DNA of 64,000 nucleotides from DASUAS01 sp963750045 (lineage in GTDB: Bacteria; Actinomycetota; Acidimicrobiia; IMCC26256; DASPTH01): the NCBI GenBank assembly GCA_963750045.1, contig CAVVPD010000002.1:1-64000 (forward strand). Direction: 5' to 3'. This document shows, in pieces, positions 15,420 to 24,821 of the stretch. A program made the position numbers and the translations under genes. Position 1 is the first letter of the stretch. Every line of letters begins with the position of its first letter. The notes below the pieces were generated by a model. The model did not search any database, had not been told where the DNA came from, and was given only the letters and a program-made list of their open reading frames with translations.

Positions 15420-16382
15420 ATGACCGGCGCACCGGGCACCGAGCCCTTCGCCCCCGGATCGGTCTCCCTCCGCCTCTATCCACACAACGACCTGTCCGCC
15501 ACGGGCATCGTCGACGAGTTGCGCGTCCAGGCATCGGTCGCCGCTCGACACGGGTTCGACGGCGTGATGACGAGCGAGCACCACGGCGGCTTCCACGGCT
15601 ACCTCCCCAACCCCCTGCAGGCCGCCGGATGGTGCCTCGAGGCGATGCCCCGGGGTTGGGCGGCGCCGTGTCCGTTGCTGTTGCCGCTGCGCCCACCGGC
15701 GCTCGTCGCCGAGGAGATCGCGTGGATGGCGGCACGGTTCCCGGGCCGGGTCGGGATCGGGGTCGCGTCGGGTGCGCTCCCCGCGGACTTCGAGATCATG
15801 CACGCGCCGATGGACGACCTCGCCACACGGTTCACCGCGGCCTTCGAGGAGCTCGCCGGCATGCTCGACGGCACCGCGCCGCGCGGGTTGGCGGACGACG
15901 TCGCGATCAGGGCGTGCGCCGAACGCCCGATCCCCGTGTTGAGCGCGGCGATGGGATTCACCGCCGTCCGGCGCGCGGCCCGGCTCGGCGCCGGGCTGTT
16001 GTTCGACTCGCTCTCCACGCCCGAACGCTGCCGTGAGCTCATCGACGCGTACCGCGCCGCGGGCGGTACCTCGTCGTGCGTGCTGATCCGACGCGCGTGG
16101 GTCGGCGAGGCGCCGCGCGCCCGTCTCGACGACCAGATCGACGTGTACCGCAGCTACTCGCCCGCCGCGGCCCAGGCCAACTGGGGCGTCGACGAGCTCG
16201 TCGACGCCCCCACCCCGGACTCTGTGGTGGCGGGCCTGGTCGACTCGGTGCGGCGAGCAGGAGCCGACGCGCTGAACCTCCGGGTCCACGTCCCGGGGGT
16301 GAGCCCGACCGATGCCCGGGACCAGATCGCCCGGCTGGGTGACCAGGTCCTCGGCCCGCTGCGGGCCAACCTGGCCGAGTAA
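15420..16382 (+). CDS. Luciferase-like (LLM, F420/FMN-dependent) oxidoreductase
   Basis: 320-residue TIM-barrel protein of the bacterial luciferase-like family. Seen: SLRLYPHNDLSATGIVDEL, the family box HGFDGVMTSEHHGGFHGYLP (~45-60), LVAEEIAWMAARFPGRVGIGV (~100) and LSAAMGFTAVRRAARLGAG. In Actinobacteria most such proteins use F420; the cofactor is not proven here. It starts 2 bases behind the cupin gene. It may reduce or oxygenate the intermediate handled by the SDR pair. Confidence 0.83.
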   Translation: MTGAPGTEPFAPGSVSLRLYPHNDLSATGIVDELRVQASVAARHGFDGVMTSEHHGGFHGYLPNPLQAAGWCLEAMPRGWAAPCPLLLPLRPPALVAEEIAWMAARFPGRVGIGVASGALPADFEIMHAPMDDLATRFTAAFEELAGMLDGTAPRGLADDVAIRACAERPIPVLSAAMGFTAVRRAARLGAGLLFDSLSTPERCRELIDAYRAAGGTSSCVLIRRAWVGEAPRARLDDQIDVYRSYSPAAAQANWGVDELVDAPTPDSVVAGLVDSVRRAGADALNLRVHVPGVSPTDARDQIARLGDQVLGPLRANLAE

Positions 16383-16384
16383 AC

Positions 16385-16393
16385 TTGACCAGA
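16385..16393. promoter_or_regulatory. TTGACCAGA motif before the amidohydrolase gene
   Basis: TTGACCAGA lies in the 45-base gap before the amidohydrolase start, inside an imperfect palindrome CTTG-ACCAGAG-CAAG. The same 9-mer in reverse lies before the P450 gene (9804-9812). It may be an operator or a -35 hexamer (TTGACC). Confidence 0.3.
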
Positions 16394-16427
16394 GCAAGCA
16401 GTTTCCGCGCGATCTTCAGGAGCCCGC

Positions 16428-17609
16428 ATGAGCGACGCCGAGTACGCGGTCAACGACTTCGACAACCACTACTACGAAGCCGAGGACGCTTTCACCCGTC
16501 ACCTCGATCCCCGGCTCGGACGCCGGATCATCCAGTGGGCCGAGATCGACGGTCGGAAGTACCACGTGATCGGGGGCAAGGTCAGCCACGCGGTGGTGAA
16601 CCCCACCTTCGACCCGGTCGCCAAGGCCGGCGCGATGTCCGAGTACTTCCGCGGCAACCCGTCGGGGCGCAACCCGCTCGAGTACCTCCGCGAGCGCGAA
16701 CCCATCCGGCCCGAGTATCGCGACCGTGAGACCCGCATCCGGGTGATGGACGACCAAGGCCTGGACAAGGTCTGGCTCTACCCGACGCTCGGGATGATCT
16801 ACGAGCAGCTGCTCAAGCACGACCCGGAAGGCGTAGGGATCATGTTCCGCGCGTTCAACCGGTGGCTGGAGGAAGACTGGGGCTACGAGTACGAAGGTCG
16901 CATCTTCGCGTCGCCGTACATCTCGCTGGCCGATGTCGACATCGCGGTCGAGGAGCTCGAGCGTGCGCTGTCGCTCGGGGCCCACACCATCTGCATGCGA
17001 CCCGCCGCGCCGACCACGGTGTTCGGTCCGCTCACCCCTGGCGATCCGTACTTCGATCCGTTCTGGGCCCGCGTCAACGAGGCAGGCATCACCGTCGTCG
17101 TGCACGCCGGTGACAGCGGCTACTCGCTCAACGGCTACGCCAAAGAAGGGTTCTCCGCCGAGTTCTCCGGTGGTGGGCGCCCCACCATCGGCATGCTCTC
17201 GATCGAACGCGCCGTCTACGACTTCCTGGCGTCGCTGGTGTTCGATCAGCTGTTCGACCGCTTCCCGAACCTGCGCATCGCGTCGGTCGAGAACGGGGCG
17301 GAGTTCCTCCCCGACCTCTTCCGCAAGCTGCGCTCCATCAACCGCAAGATCCCCGGCCTCTTCAAGGACGATCCCGTCGAGACGTTCAGACGCCACGTGT
17401 GGATCAACCCGTTCTGGGAGGACGACGTCTACGAGATCGTCGACCTCATGGGCGCGGACCGCGTGGTGTTCGGCTCCGACTGGCCCCACATCGAGGGTCT
17501 GCCCAACCCGCGCGACTACATGGTGGAGATCAAGGAGCTCGACGACGAGTCGCAGCGCCTGATCATGCGCGACAACGCCGAGACGCTCAACCAGCTCCGG
17601 CCGGCCTGA
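16428..17609 (+). CDS. Metal-dependent amidohydrolase (ACMSD-like, amidohydrolase_2)
   Basis: 393-residue TIM-barrel hydrolase/decarboxylase. Seen: NDFDNHYYEAEDAF (first metal motif, Asp-x-His), WLYPTLGMIYEQL, VVVHAGDSGYS (His of strand 5), a long central insertion, RIASVENGAEFLPDL and VFGSDWPHIEGL (last-strand Asp). This branch of the amidohydrolase_2 family is abundant in actinobacterial aromatic and steroid-like catabolic clusters; members decarboxylate or hydrolyse ring-cleavage products. Three relatives occur elsewhere in this window. It overlaps the convergent SDR gene end by 23 bp. Confidence 0.87.
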   Translation: MSDAEYAVNDFDNHYYEAEDAFTRHLDPRLGRRIIQWAEIDGRKYHVIGGKVSHAVVNPTFDPVAKAGAMSEYFRGNPSGRNPLEYLREREPIRPEYRDRETRIRVMDDQGLDKVWLYPTLGMIYEQLLKHDPEGVGIMFRAFNRWLEEDWGYEYEGRIFASPYISLADVDIAVEELERALSLGAHTICMRPAAPTTVFGPLTPGDPYFDPFWARVNEAGITVVVHAGDSGYSLNGYAKEGFSAEFSGGGRPTIGMLSIERAVYDFLASLVFDQLFDRFPNLRIASVENGAEFLPDLFRKLRSINRKIPGLFKDDPVETFRRHVWINPFWEDDVYEIVDLMGADRVVFGSDWPHIEGLPNPRDYMVEIKELDDESQRLIMRDNAETLNQLRPA

Positions 17610-18534
17610 ACCCTTCGAACATCCGCCGCATGTTGTCGGAGACCGTCGTGGTGATCGGCGTGGCCGGCGAGTCGAGGATCGCGCCGGCCCCGGCGGCGAT
17701 GGTCTCGACGGTGGCGTCGCGGTCGACCAGACCCTCGGTGACCTCGAGGCCCACCCGGGCGTAGTGCCCGCCGCCCACGCTGAAGCACTCACCGGACACG
17801 GGACACGCCTCGTGGGCGAGCCAGCCGACGAGCGGCGCCACGAGGCGCGGCGCCAGCCACTCGTTGAGCTCCGGGCTCGGCGGGAACGGGCCGAATCCCG
17901 TACCGGGGCGGGTCTTCGCGTAGGGCGCGATCACGTTGGCCGCGATGCCCACGCTGCGGCCTTCCGACGCCATGGCGCGGGTGAGGCCGATCACCCCCAT
18001 CTTGGCCATGCCGTAGACCGCGCCGCCGGGCACCCCGCCGAAGGCCGCGCCCGACGACACGTTGACGAAGCGCCCGCCTCCGGCGGCTTCCATCACCTTC
18101 CAGGCAGGCCGGCCCACGTTGAGCGCACCGCGCAGCTGCGTGTCGATCACCGCGTCGAGCTGCGCGTCGGTGAGGTCGGGGAAGGGCGCCATGCGCACCT
18201 GGCCGGCGTTGTTGACCACCGCGTCGACCGCGCCGAACGCGTCGAGCGCGGCCTGGACGATGGCGGCGCCGCCCGCAGGCGTCGCGACGGTGTCGTAGCT
18301 GGCGACCGCCGCACCGCCGGTCGCGACGATCTCGGCGACGACGTCGTCCGCCGGAGGCGAGGCCGGCGCCTCGGCCACACCGTCGGTGTCGCTGATGCCG
18401 ACGCCGAGGTCGTTGACGACGACGCTCGCGCCCCGCGCGGCGAACAGCAGCGCGTACTCCCGACCGAGGTTGCGCCCCGCGCCGGTGACGATCACGACCT
18501 TCCCGTCGAAGCGCAGCTCCTTCTCGATGGACAT
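17587..18534 (-). CDS. Short-chain dehydrogenase, HSD17B4/FabG-like long form
   Basis: 315-residue SDR resembling the dehydrogenase part of peroxisomal multifunctional enzyme type 2. Seen: VVIVTGAGRNLGREYALLFA, VVVNDLGVG, VDAVVNNAGQVRMAPF, VNVSSGAAFGG, VYGMAKMGVIGLTR (Tyr/Lys) and a ~60-residue C-terminal extension (GECFSVGGGHYARV...). That extension and the insertion VGISDTDGVAEAPASPPADD are typical of this (3R)-hydroxyacyl-CoA dehydrogenase group. ATG at 18534. Likely acts in side-chain beta-oxidation. Confidence 0.87.
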   Translation of the reverse strand: MSIEKELRFDGKVVIVTGAGRNLGREYALLFAARGASVVVNDLGVGISDTDGVAEAPASPPADDVVAEIVATGGAAVASYDTVATPAGGAAIVQAALDAFGAVDAVVNNAGQVRMAPFPDLTDAQLDAVIDTQLRGALNVGRPAWKVMEAAGGGRFVNVSSGAAFGGVPGGAVYGMAKMGVIGLTRAMASEGRSVGIAANVIAPYAKTRPGTGFGPFPPSPELNEWLAPRLVAPLVGWLAHEACPVSGECFSVGGGHYARVGLEVTEGLVDRDATVETIAAGAGAILDSPATPITTTVSDNMRRMFEGFRPAGAG

Positions 18535-18545
18535 GGCTCGGGAGT

Positions 18546-19074
18546 CTACGGGGGGCCGTCGACGGCATCCCCGAGTCGGATCAGCATGGCTGCGATCTCG
18601 TCGAGGGTCGCGCCGTCGACGATGTCGCCCCGCTCGTCGCGCTTGTTGCGCACGCCGCCGACACCCAACGTCGCCACCACCCTCGCCGACATCACCTCGA
18701 GGGTGGCCGCGAGCACCCGCAACACGTACTCGCCGCCGCCACCGCCCGCGCTCATGATCGCGACAGGGGTGTCGACGAGCTCCCCGGACCCGACCACCCA
18801 GTCCAGCGAGTTCTTGAGCACACCGGGCATCTCGTGCGCGTACTCCGGTGTGGCGATCAGCGCACCGTCCGCAGCTGCCAACGAGGCACGGAACGCACCG
18901 ACCGCCGGGAGCGGTGGCTCGGTGTCGACATCGGGGTTGTAGTGCGGGAGATCACCGATCGACGGGTACCGCACGAGCTCGAGACCCTCGGGGGTCCGGG
19001 ACGCGGCCGCCCGCAGCAGACGCGGCGTTCGACGAGGACTCCTGGAGGCTCCCACAGACGGCGAGGATGCGCAT
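18546..19074 (-). CDS. NADPH-dependent FMN reductase, one frameshift
   Basis: About 175 residues, flavodoxin-fold. The ATG at 19074 opens MRILAVCGSLQESSSNAA (the GSLxxxSxN FMN phosphate loop). One extra base near 19022 moves the rest, LLRAAASRTPEGLELVRYP, into the next frame. The second frame carries ALIATPEYAHEMPGVLKNSLDW, the family hallmark (TPEYxxxxPGxLKNxIDW), and IMSAGGGGGE. It would supply reduced flavin or reduce quinones or metals. It ends 11 bases before the SDR gene on the same strand. Confidence 0.85.
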
Positions 19075-19136
19075 GCTCCGTTTCGTACCACGGAAATCCG
19101 GCGGCGGCGAAGGAGCCGGCCTGCGACCATGACGGC

Positions 19137-19679
19137 ATGGACGCCTACGTCGCCGCGGTGCACCGCAGCGCGTCGCACTCGGTCTCGAAGCCGACGGTCG
19201 CGCGCATCCGGCTGGTGGCCGGCATCGGCGTCGCGGGCGACGCGCACGCGGGCGTCACCGTGCAGCACCTCAGGCGCGTCGCCCGGGATCCCAGCCGGCC
19301 CAACCTGCGGCAGGTGCACCTCATCCACGGCGAGCTAAACGACGAGCTCGCCATGCGCGGCTTCACCGTGGCCCCCGGCGCGATGGGCGAGAACGTCACC
19401 ACCCGGGGCGTCGACCTCCTCGCACTCCCGACCGGTTCGCGCCTGAGCCTCGGTGCCGACGCGGCGGTCGAGATCACCGGGCTGCGCAACCCGTGCACGC
19501 AGCTCGAGGGCCTCCATCGCGGGTTGATGGCGGCGGTGCTCCACCGCGACACGAGCGGCCGGCTCGTGCGCAGGGCCGGCGTGATGGCGGTCGTGGTGCG
19601 CGGCGGCACGGTCACGACCGGCGACGCGATCGTCGTCCAACGTCCGCCCGGTCCGCACTTCTCGCTGGAACCGGTGTGA
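19137..19679 (+). CDS. MOSC-domain protein
   Basis: 180 residues of the MOSC (molybdenum cofactor sulfurase C-terminal) domain. Seen: VAAVHRSASHSVSKPTVARI, GVAGDAHAGVTVQH (HAG loop), LRQVHLIHGEL, MGENVTTRGVDLLALPTGS and NPCTQLEGL with the conserved Cys at ~124. Such proteins move sulfur or detoxify N-hydroxylated compounds with a molybdenum cofactor. ATG at 19137. It lies divergent from the FMN reductase gene. Confidence 0.85.
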   Translation: MDAYVAAVHRSASHSVSKPTVARIRLVAGIGVAGDAHAGVTVQHLRRVARDPSRPNLRQVHLIHGELNDELAMRGFTVAPGAMGENVTTRGVDLLALPTGSRLSLGADAAVEITGLRNPCTQLEGLHRGLMAAVLHRDTSGRLVRRAGVMAVVVRGGTVTTGDAIVVQRPPGPHFSLEPV

Positions 19680-19762
19680 GCAAGGTGTGCGGAACGCGGC
19701 GGACGGGTACCTGTTCCCTAGCGAGGCATGAACCATCCGAAGCCGAACTGGGAGTGTGCGAA

Positions 19763-19918
19763 TTGATCGTGCTCGGCGTGATCCTCTTGTTGCTCGGGCT
19801 GCTGCTCAGCGTCCCGATCCTGTGGACCATCGGCTTGGTCCTCGTGGTCATCGGAGCCGTCCTGTGGGTCGCCGGCTCCGCCGGCCACGCCGTGGGCGGG
19901 CGGCGCCACTACTACTGA
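19763..19918 (+). CDS. DUF6131-like small membrane protein
   Basis: 51 residues, two hydrophobic helices (LIVLGVILLLLGLLLSVPIL and WTIGLVLVVIGAVLWVAG) and a basic-aromatic end GGRRHYY. The pattern matches the short actinobacterial DUF6131 proteins (IILGxxLLxxG...RHWY). I place the start at TTG 19763 with TGGGAG upstream; GTG at 19754 is an alternative. Function unknown. Confidence 0.75.
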   Translation: MIVLGVILLLLGLLLSVPILWTIGLVLVVIGAVLWVAGSAGHAVGGRRHYY

Positions 19919-19976
19919 GCCCACGACGCGCCATACTGTCGCCTCGTTCCCCGCGCGGCGATCAGGAGACGGAGAC

Positions 19977-21447
19977 GTGGCACACGACGCGACCCGGTCA
20001 GGATCCGATCGGCCGCGTCGTGTCGCGATCATCGGCGCCGGCCCGGGCGGGATCTGCACGGGGGTGCGGCTGCTCGAGGCGGGTCACGACGACTTCGTGA
20101 TCCTGGAGAAGGCACCGGGCATCGGCGGCACCTGGTGGCACAACCGCTACCCCGGCGCGGAGTGCGACATCAAGTCCCATCTCTATTCGTTCTCGTTCGC
20201 GCCGAACCCGGCGTGGACACGCCCGTACGCCCGCCAGCCCGAGATCAAGGTCTACCTCGAGGAGTGCGTGCAGCGATTCGGACTCGAACCCCACCTGCGG
20301 CTGGGCACCGAGGTGAAGGCCGCGCGCTGGGACGACCACCGCGCCGTCTGGCGCCTGACCGTCGACCCGGGTGAGGAGATCGAAGCCGAGATCGTCGTGA
20401 GCGCGCTCGGCATGTTCGGCGCCCCAGTGGCCCCCGACATCCCCGGTCTCGACACGTTCGGCGGCACCGTCTTCCACTCGGCCCGCTGGGACCAGGACCA
20501 CGACCTCACCGGCGAGACGGTGGCGGTGATCGGCAGCGCGGCCAGCGCGGTGCAGTTCATTCCCGAGATCGCGCCCGACGTCGGGCAGCTCTACGTGTAC
20601 CAGCGTTCGGCGAACTGGGTGCTCCCCAAGGAGGACACGCCGTTCACCGCGGAGGAGCTCGGCGAGCTCGAGCGCGATCCCGCGGCGGTCGCGGAACGTC
20701 GCACCGAGATCTTCCGGACCGTCGACCCCAACCTCACGTTCGCGGATCCGGAGCGGCGAGCCGCGGCCGAGGCCGCAGGCCGGTTCAACATCGCTGTCGT
20801 CGAAGACCCCGAGCTGCAGCGCAAGCTCACGCCGACCATGCCGTTCGGGTGCAAGCGCCCATTGGCGTCGAACCTCTACTACCCGACGTTCAACCGGCCC
20901 AACGTCGAGCTGGTGGTCGAGCCCATCACCGAGATCACGTCCGATTCGGTCGTGAGCGCCGACGGTCACGGCGCGGCGCGTCGACACGATCATCCTCGCC
21001 ACCGGGTTCGCGACCACGAAGTTCCTCGGCGCGCTCGACGTCGTCGGACGCGACGGGCGACACATCGACGAGGCCTGGGCGGACGGCCCGCAGGCATACC
21101 TCGGCATCACGACCACCGGGTTCCCGAACCTGTTCATGCTCTACGGCCCGAACACGAACAACGGCTCGATCATCTTCATGATCGAGTGTCAGGTCGACTA
21201 CGTGATGCAGGTGCTCGAGCAGATGGACGAACGAGACCTCGCGTGGGTCGACGTCCGCGGCGACGTGATGGACGAGTACAACGCCGCGCTGCAGGACGAC
21301 CTCGCCGGCGTCGAGGTCTGGCAGGCGGGCTGCAACGGCTACTACCGCGTGCCGTCGGGCCGGATCGTGACCCAGTGGCCCCACAGCATGAGCGAGTACC
21401 ACGAACGGACGCAGCACGCGGATCTCGACGCGTTCGAGACTGCGTAG
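19977..21447 (+). CDS. Flavin-containing / Baeyer-Villiger-type monooxygenase, one frameshift
   Basis: About 490 residues. Frame one holds the FAD dinucleotide loop VAIIGAGPGGICTG (~20), GIGGTWWHNRYPGAECD, the Baeyer-Villiger fingerprint FxGxxxHxxxW (FGGTVFHSARW, ~165) and the NADPH loop VAVIGSAASAVQ. Near base 20978 the frame moves by one, and the rest follows: VDTIILATGFATTKFL, YLGITTTGFPNLFMLYGPNT and NGYYRVPSGRIVTQWP. The family inserts oxygen next to a ketone or oxidises soft heteroatoms with NADPH. GTG start with GGAGACGGAGAC. A luciferase-like gene follows 8 bases later. Confidence 0.87.
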
Positions 21448-21455
21448 CGCCGCCC

Positions 21456-22356
21456 ATGGAGTTCGGGCTGACCATCCCGCACACCGGCCGTCACGCGTCA
21501 CCGGAGTGGGTGCGCGAGTACTGCGTGGCCGCCGAGGACGCCGGTTGGGACAGTCTCTGGGCCGTCGATCACCTCGTGATGCCCCACCACACCGATTCCA
21601 AGTACACCCTCGGCCACGCGCCCTCCGCCATCGGCGACGACGCGGTTTCCGGTCTTCTCTCCCCCAACTACGAGATGATGACCACGCTCACGTGGGTCGC
21701 GGGGTTCACCGAGCGGGTGAAGCTCGGGACCTCGGTGGCGGTGTTGCCGATACGGAACGCGGTGCACAACGCCGCGGCTGCTCGCCACCCTCGACGTCTA
21801 CTCCGGCGGCCGCGTGCTCTACGGCGTCGGCGTCGGCTGGCTCCGCGAGGAGGCGGAAGCCATGGGCATGCCCTGGGACCACCGCGGCCGCCGGAGCGAG
21901 GAGCACATCGCGCTCCTCCGCGCGCTGTGGTGTGCCGAGGGCGACCTCGTCGAGTTCCACGGCGAGTACCACGAGATCCCGCCGATGGACCCCGAGCCGC
22001 GGCCGGTACAACGGCCGATCCCGATCCTGGTGGGCGGCCACTCCGACATTGCGCTCGAACGCGCCGGGCGCATCGGCGACGGCTGGATCGCAGCCCAGAT
22101 GTCGCCCGAACGCGTCGCCGAGCACTGGCCCGAGGTGCTGGCGTCGGCCGAGCGGAACGGCCGCGACCCCGCGTCGCTGCAGCTGGTCACGAGCATCTCG
22201 GAGCGGGGCGAGATGCCGCTCGGTGACCGGCTCGCGCAGTACCGGGAGCTCGGCGTGCACCACGTGCAGCTCGATCTCCACGCCGGGGCCGGAGCCGAGA
22301 CACTCGACATGATCCGCCACGTGGCCGAGAATGTGCTCCCGGCGCTGCGCGAGTGA
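21456..22356 (+). CDS. Luciferase-like (F420-type) oxidoreductase, one frameshift
   Basis: About 300 residues. Frame one: MEFGLTIPHTGRHASPEWV, EDAGWDSLWAVDHLVMPHH, TLTWVAGFTERVKLGTSVAV. Near 21780 the frame moves by one and continues LATLDVYSGGRVLYGVGVGW, REEAEAMGMPWDHRG, IPILVGGHSDIALERAGRIG and GDGWIA. These are the canonical blocks of the F420-dependent LLM family. It lies 8 bases behind the Baeyer-Villiger-type gene, so they probably act on the same pathway. Confidence 0.86.
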
Positions 22357-22376
22357 CGGGTGGAGGAGAGCGGGTG

Positions 22377-22511
22377 ATGGGTGCCATCGGCGAACCGAAG
22401 CGGGAGATCCACATCCCGGTGACGACCCCGGCCGCACCGGTCCCGGTACCCGAGCCCGCGCCGGCTCCCGAGGTGCCCCGGCCGGCGACGCCCGAGCCCG
22501 TCGGGACCTGA
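22377..22511 (+). CDS. Proline-rich small protein, unknown
   Basis: 44 residues with a strong ribosome site (GGAGGAG) before ATG 22377. It starts MGAIGEPKREIHIPV and then has a Pro/Ala/Val-rich tail (PVPVPEPAPAPEVPRP). It is probably unstructured. It lies directly upstream (11 bases) of the zinc-ribbon membrane protein and is likely co-transcribed with it. Function unknown. Confidence 0.6.
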   Translation: MGAIGEPKREIHIPVTTPAAPVPVPEPAPAPEVPRPATPEPVGT

Positions 22512-22522
22512 CGGAGGTCGCG

Positions 22523-23348
22523 ATGGCCCTGCCGTGGGACGTCTACGCGACCCCCATCGAGGCGTTCAAGCTCGGCGCGGCTGGGCATCGAGCACGGTGA
22601 AGTGGTGCTGCGACCCGCGTTCTACCGGCAGCTGGGCGCGTCGTACGGCGCCGTCGCCCGCGCGTCGTGTCCGGTCGGCGGCCACGACGCTCCCCAGGCG
22701 GACTGCAGCTGCGGCTTCTACGCCGTCGCCGAGGAGGGGCAGCTCTGGCGGCTCGGCGCCGACGAGCCCGAGCTCGCGGTCATGGAGGTCGAGCTCGCCG
22801 GTCGCGTGATCGAGCACGACCACGGCTACCGCGCCAGCGACCAGCGCGTCCGGGCTCTCCGCGTCCACGGGGTGTGCGTGCGGTGTGGCCGGCGCGCCGA
22901 GGTGTTCGGCCAGCGTCGGTTCGGTGGTCTCGTGCCCGCGTGCGGTCGTTGCGCCCGTCGCCAGGTCGACCGACGCGCCGTGTCCGACGCGCTGGGCGTG
23001 CCGGTGCGCTTCACGACCGACGACCCACCCGCCGTCTCGCTGGCGACCCGCTTCCAGTTCGTCGCCGCGCAGATGCTGATACCCCTCCTGATCCTGCTCG
23101 TGACCGCGGTGGTCGCGCTGGCGACCAGCTCGGGGATCCCACTGGCGTGCGGGCAGCTCGGCATCGTCGTCTGGTTGGTGACGGTGCCGTCGCTGTTGGG
23201 TCGGCTGGGGGATCGGCTCGGCATCGGAGGGACCGAGGCCGTCCGCCTGCAACATCGATGGAGCCCGGTCGTCGCCGCCGTCGCCATCGGGTGCGACGTG
23301 GTCCTGACCATCGTCGTGATCGCGGCGCGGAACGTCATCGCGTACTGA
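22523..23348 (+). CDS. Unknown zinc-ribbon membrane protein, one frameshift
   Basis: About 274 residues, not recognised. It starts MALPWDVYATPIEAFKLGA; near 22580 the frame slips, then LGIEHGEVVLRPAFYRQLG. Two Cys clusters suggest metal sites: CPVGGHDAPQADCSCGFYAV (~50-70) and GVCVRCGRRAEVF...VPACGRCARRQ (~120-145). Three hydrophobic helices follow (~185-205, ~212-235, ~250-270). It is probably an inner-membrane protein with a cytosolic metal-binding head. ATG 22523 has GGAGG in front. Confidence 0.65.
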
Positions 23349-23376
23349 TCGCGGACGAAGAGCAGGAGCTGATCGC

Positions 23377-24149
23377 ATGACCGTTCGCTACGAAGTCGAC
23401 GGTCGGGTCGCGGTCATCACGATCGACCGGCCCGAGGCCCGCAACGCGGTCGACCGGCCCACCGCGGAGGCGCTGGTCGAGGCGTGCACGCGCTTCGAGG
23501 CCGACGACGAGCTCGCCGTCGCGGTGTTGACCGGTGCGGGAGGCACGTTCTGCGCGGGTGCGGATCTCAAGGCGATGACCGAAGACGGCGGCACGCGGGT
23601 GAACCGCGTGGCGATCGACGGCGACGGTCCGATGGGACCGACGCGTCGACTGCTCGCCAAGCCCGTCGTCGCCGCGGTCGAGGGCCACGCGGTCGCGGGC
23701 GGCCTGGAGCTCGCGCTGTGGTGCGATCTCCGAGTCGCGGCCGAGGACGCCGTCTTCGGGGTCTTCTGCCGCCGGTGGGGTGTGCCCCTCGTCGACGGCG
23801 GCACGGTGCGTCTCCCCCGCCTGATCGGGCAGAGCCGGGCGCTCGACCTCGTGCTCACCGGCCGGGCCGTCGGCGCCGAGGAGGCGCTCGGCATGGGACT
23901 CGTCAACCGGGTGGTCGCACCCGGCACCGCGGCGACGCCGCGGTGACGCTGGGCGACGAGCTGGCCCGCCTGCCGCAGGGCTGTCTCCGCAGTGACCGGT
24001 CGTCGCTCTACGCGCAGTGGGACCTGGCGCTCGCCGACGCGCTCGCGACCGAGACCCGGCACGGGTTGGACGTGTTGCGGTCGGGAGAGTCACTCGAGGG
24101 AGCGGCGCGCTTCGCGAACGGTTCCGGCCGCCACGGCGCAACCGCCTGA
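23377..24149 (+). CDS. Enoyl-CoA hydratase/isomerase, one frameshift
   Basis: About 256-residue crotonase. Seen: VAVITIDRPEARNAVDRPTA, GTFCAGADLKAM (oxyanion strand, ~65), EGHAVAGGLELALWCDLRVA with the first catalytic-type Glu (~112), and WGVPLVDGGTVRLPRLIG, where the second Glu is not present. The frame moves at ~23930, and the C-terminal helices follow in the next frame (LGDELARLPQGCLRSDRSSL, GLDVLRSGESLEGAARF). Upstream of a divergence-free TetR gene. Confidence 0.84.
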
Positions 24150-24224
24150 CGACCGATCGGCGCGGCTCGGACGCGGCGGGCGCACTGATGGCCCAAGGTA
24201 TATTTCTGATGGCCTCAGACTGTC

Positions 24225-24234
24225 CGTCCGGACG
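24225..24234. promoter_or_regulatory. CGTCCGGACG palindrome before the TetR gene
   Basis: Perfect 10-bp palindrome 24 bases upstream of the tetR-type start, following an AT-rich TATATT hexamer (about 24199) that could serve as a -10 box. It is a candidate self-regulatory operator. Confidence 0.4.
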
Positions 24235-24257
24235 ACGTCACCTCGAAAGGCGCCACC

Positions 24258-24821
24258 ATGGCGACCCAGGTCGGGTTGGATCACGCAGCGGTCGTCAGGG
24301 CGGCCGCCGAGCTCGCCGACGAGCACGGGGTCCACGCCCTCACGCTCGCGGCTCTGGCCGCGCGCCTGGGAATCCGGAGCCAGTCGCTCTACGCGCACGT
24401 CGCGGGCCTCGACGGCCTCCTCCGCGACCTCGCCCTCCACTCGGTGCGCCTGCTCGGTGAGGAGCTGCGGGCGTCGGTGATCGGCCGTGCCGGCCGGGAG
24501 GCGCTCGACGCGATCGCCGACGCGTACTGGTCGTTCGCCCTCCGGCACCCCGGGCTCTACGCCGCGACGATCCGCGACCCCGGTGACGACGCCGAGCTCA
24601 CCGCCGCCAACCTCGCCGCCGCCGAAGCACTCATCCGGGTGCTCCAGTCGTTCGGCCTGGACGGCACGGCCGAGGTGCACGCGCACCGGGCGGTGTGGTC
24701 CGGCATCCACGGGTTCATCACGCTCGAGCACGCGGGGGTGCTCAAGCGGCCGGCATCGGCCCGGGAGAGCTACCGACGGATGATCGCGATGTTCGGCGAC
24801 GCGCTGGAACGTGACCGCTAG
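24258..24821 (+). CDS. TetR-family regulator with WHG-type C-terminal domain
   Basis: 187 residues. The N-terminal helix-turn-helix is VVRAAAELADEHGVHALTLA followed by ALAARLGIRSQSLYAHVAG (recognition helix RSQSLYAHV, residues ~40-50). The C-terminal ligand domain contains RHPGLYAATIRDPGDD and HRAVWSGIHGFITLEHAGV, the Trp-His-Gly signature of TetR_C (WHG) repressors. A palindrome lies just upstream. It may control the neighbouring acyl-CoA genes. Its last 80 bases overlap the convergent glycosyltransferase gene. Confidence 0.88.
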   Translation: MATQVGLDHAAVVRAAAELADEHGVHALTLAALAARLGIRSQSLYAHVAGLDGLLRDLALHSVRLLGEELRASVIGRAGREALDAIADAYWSFALRHPGLYAATIRDPGDDAELTAANLAAAEALIRVLQSFGLDGTAEVHAHRAVWSGIHGFITLEHAGVLKRPASARESYRRMIAMFGDALERDR

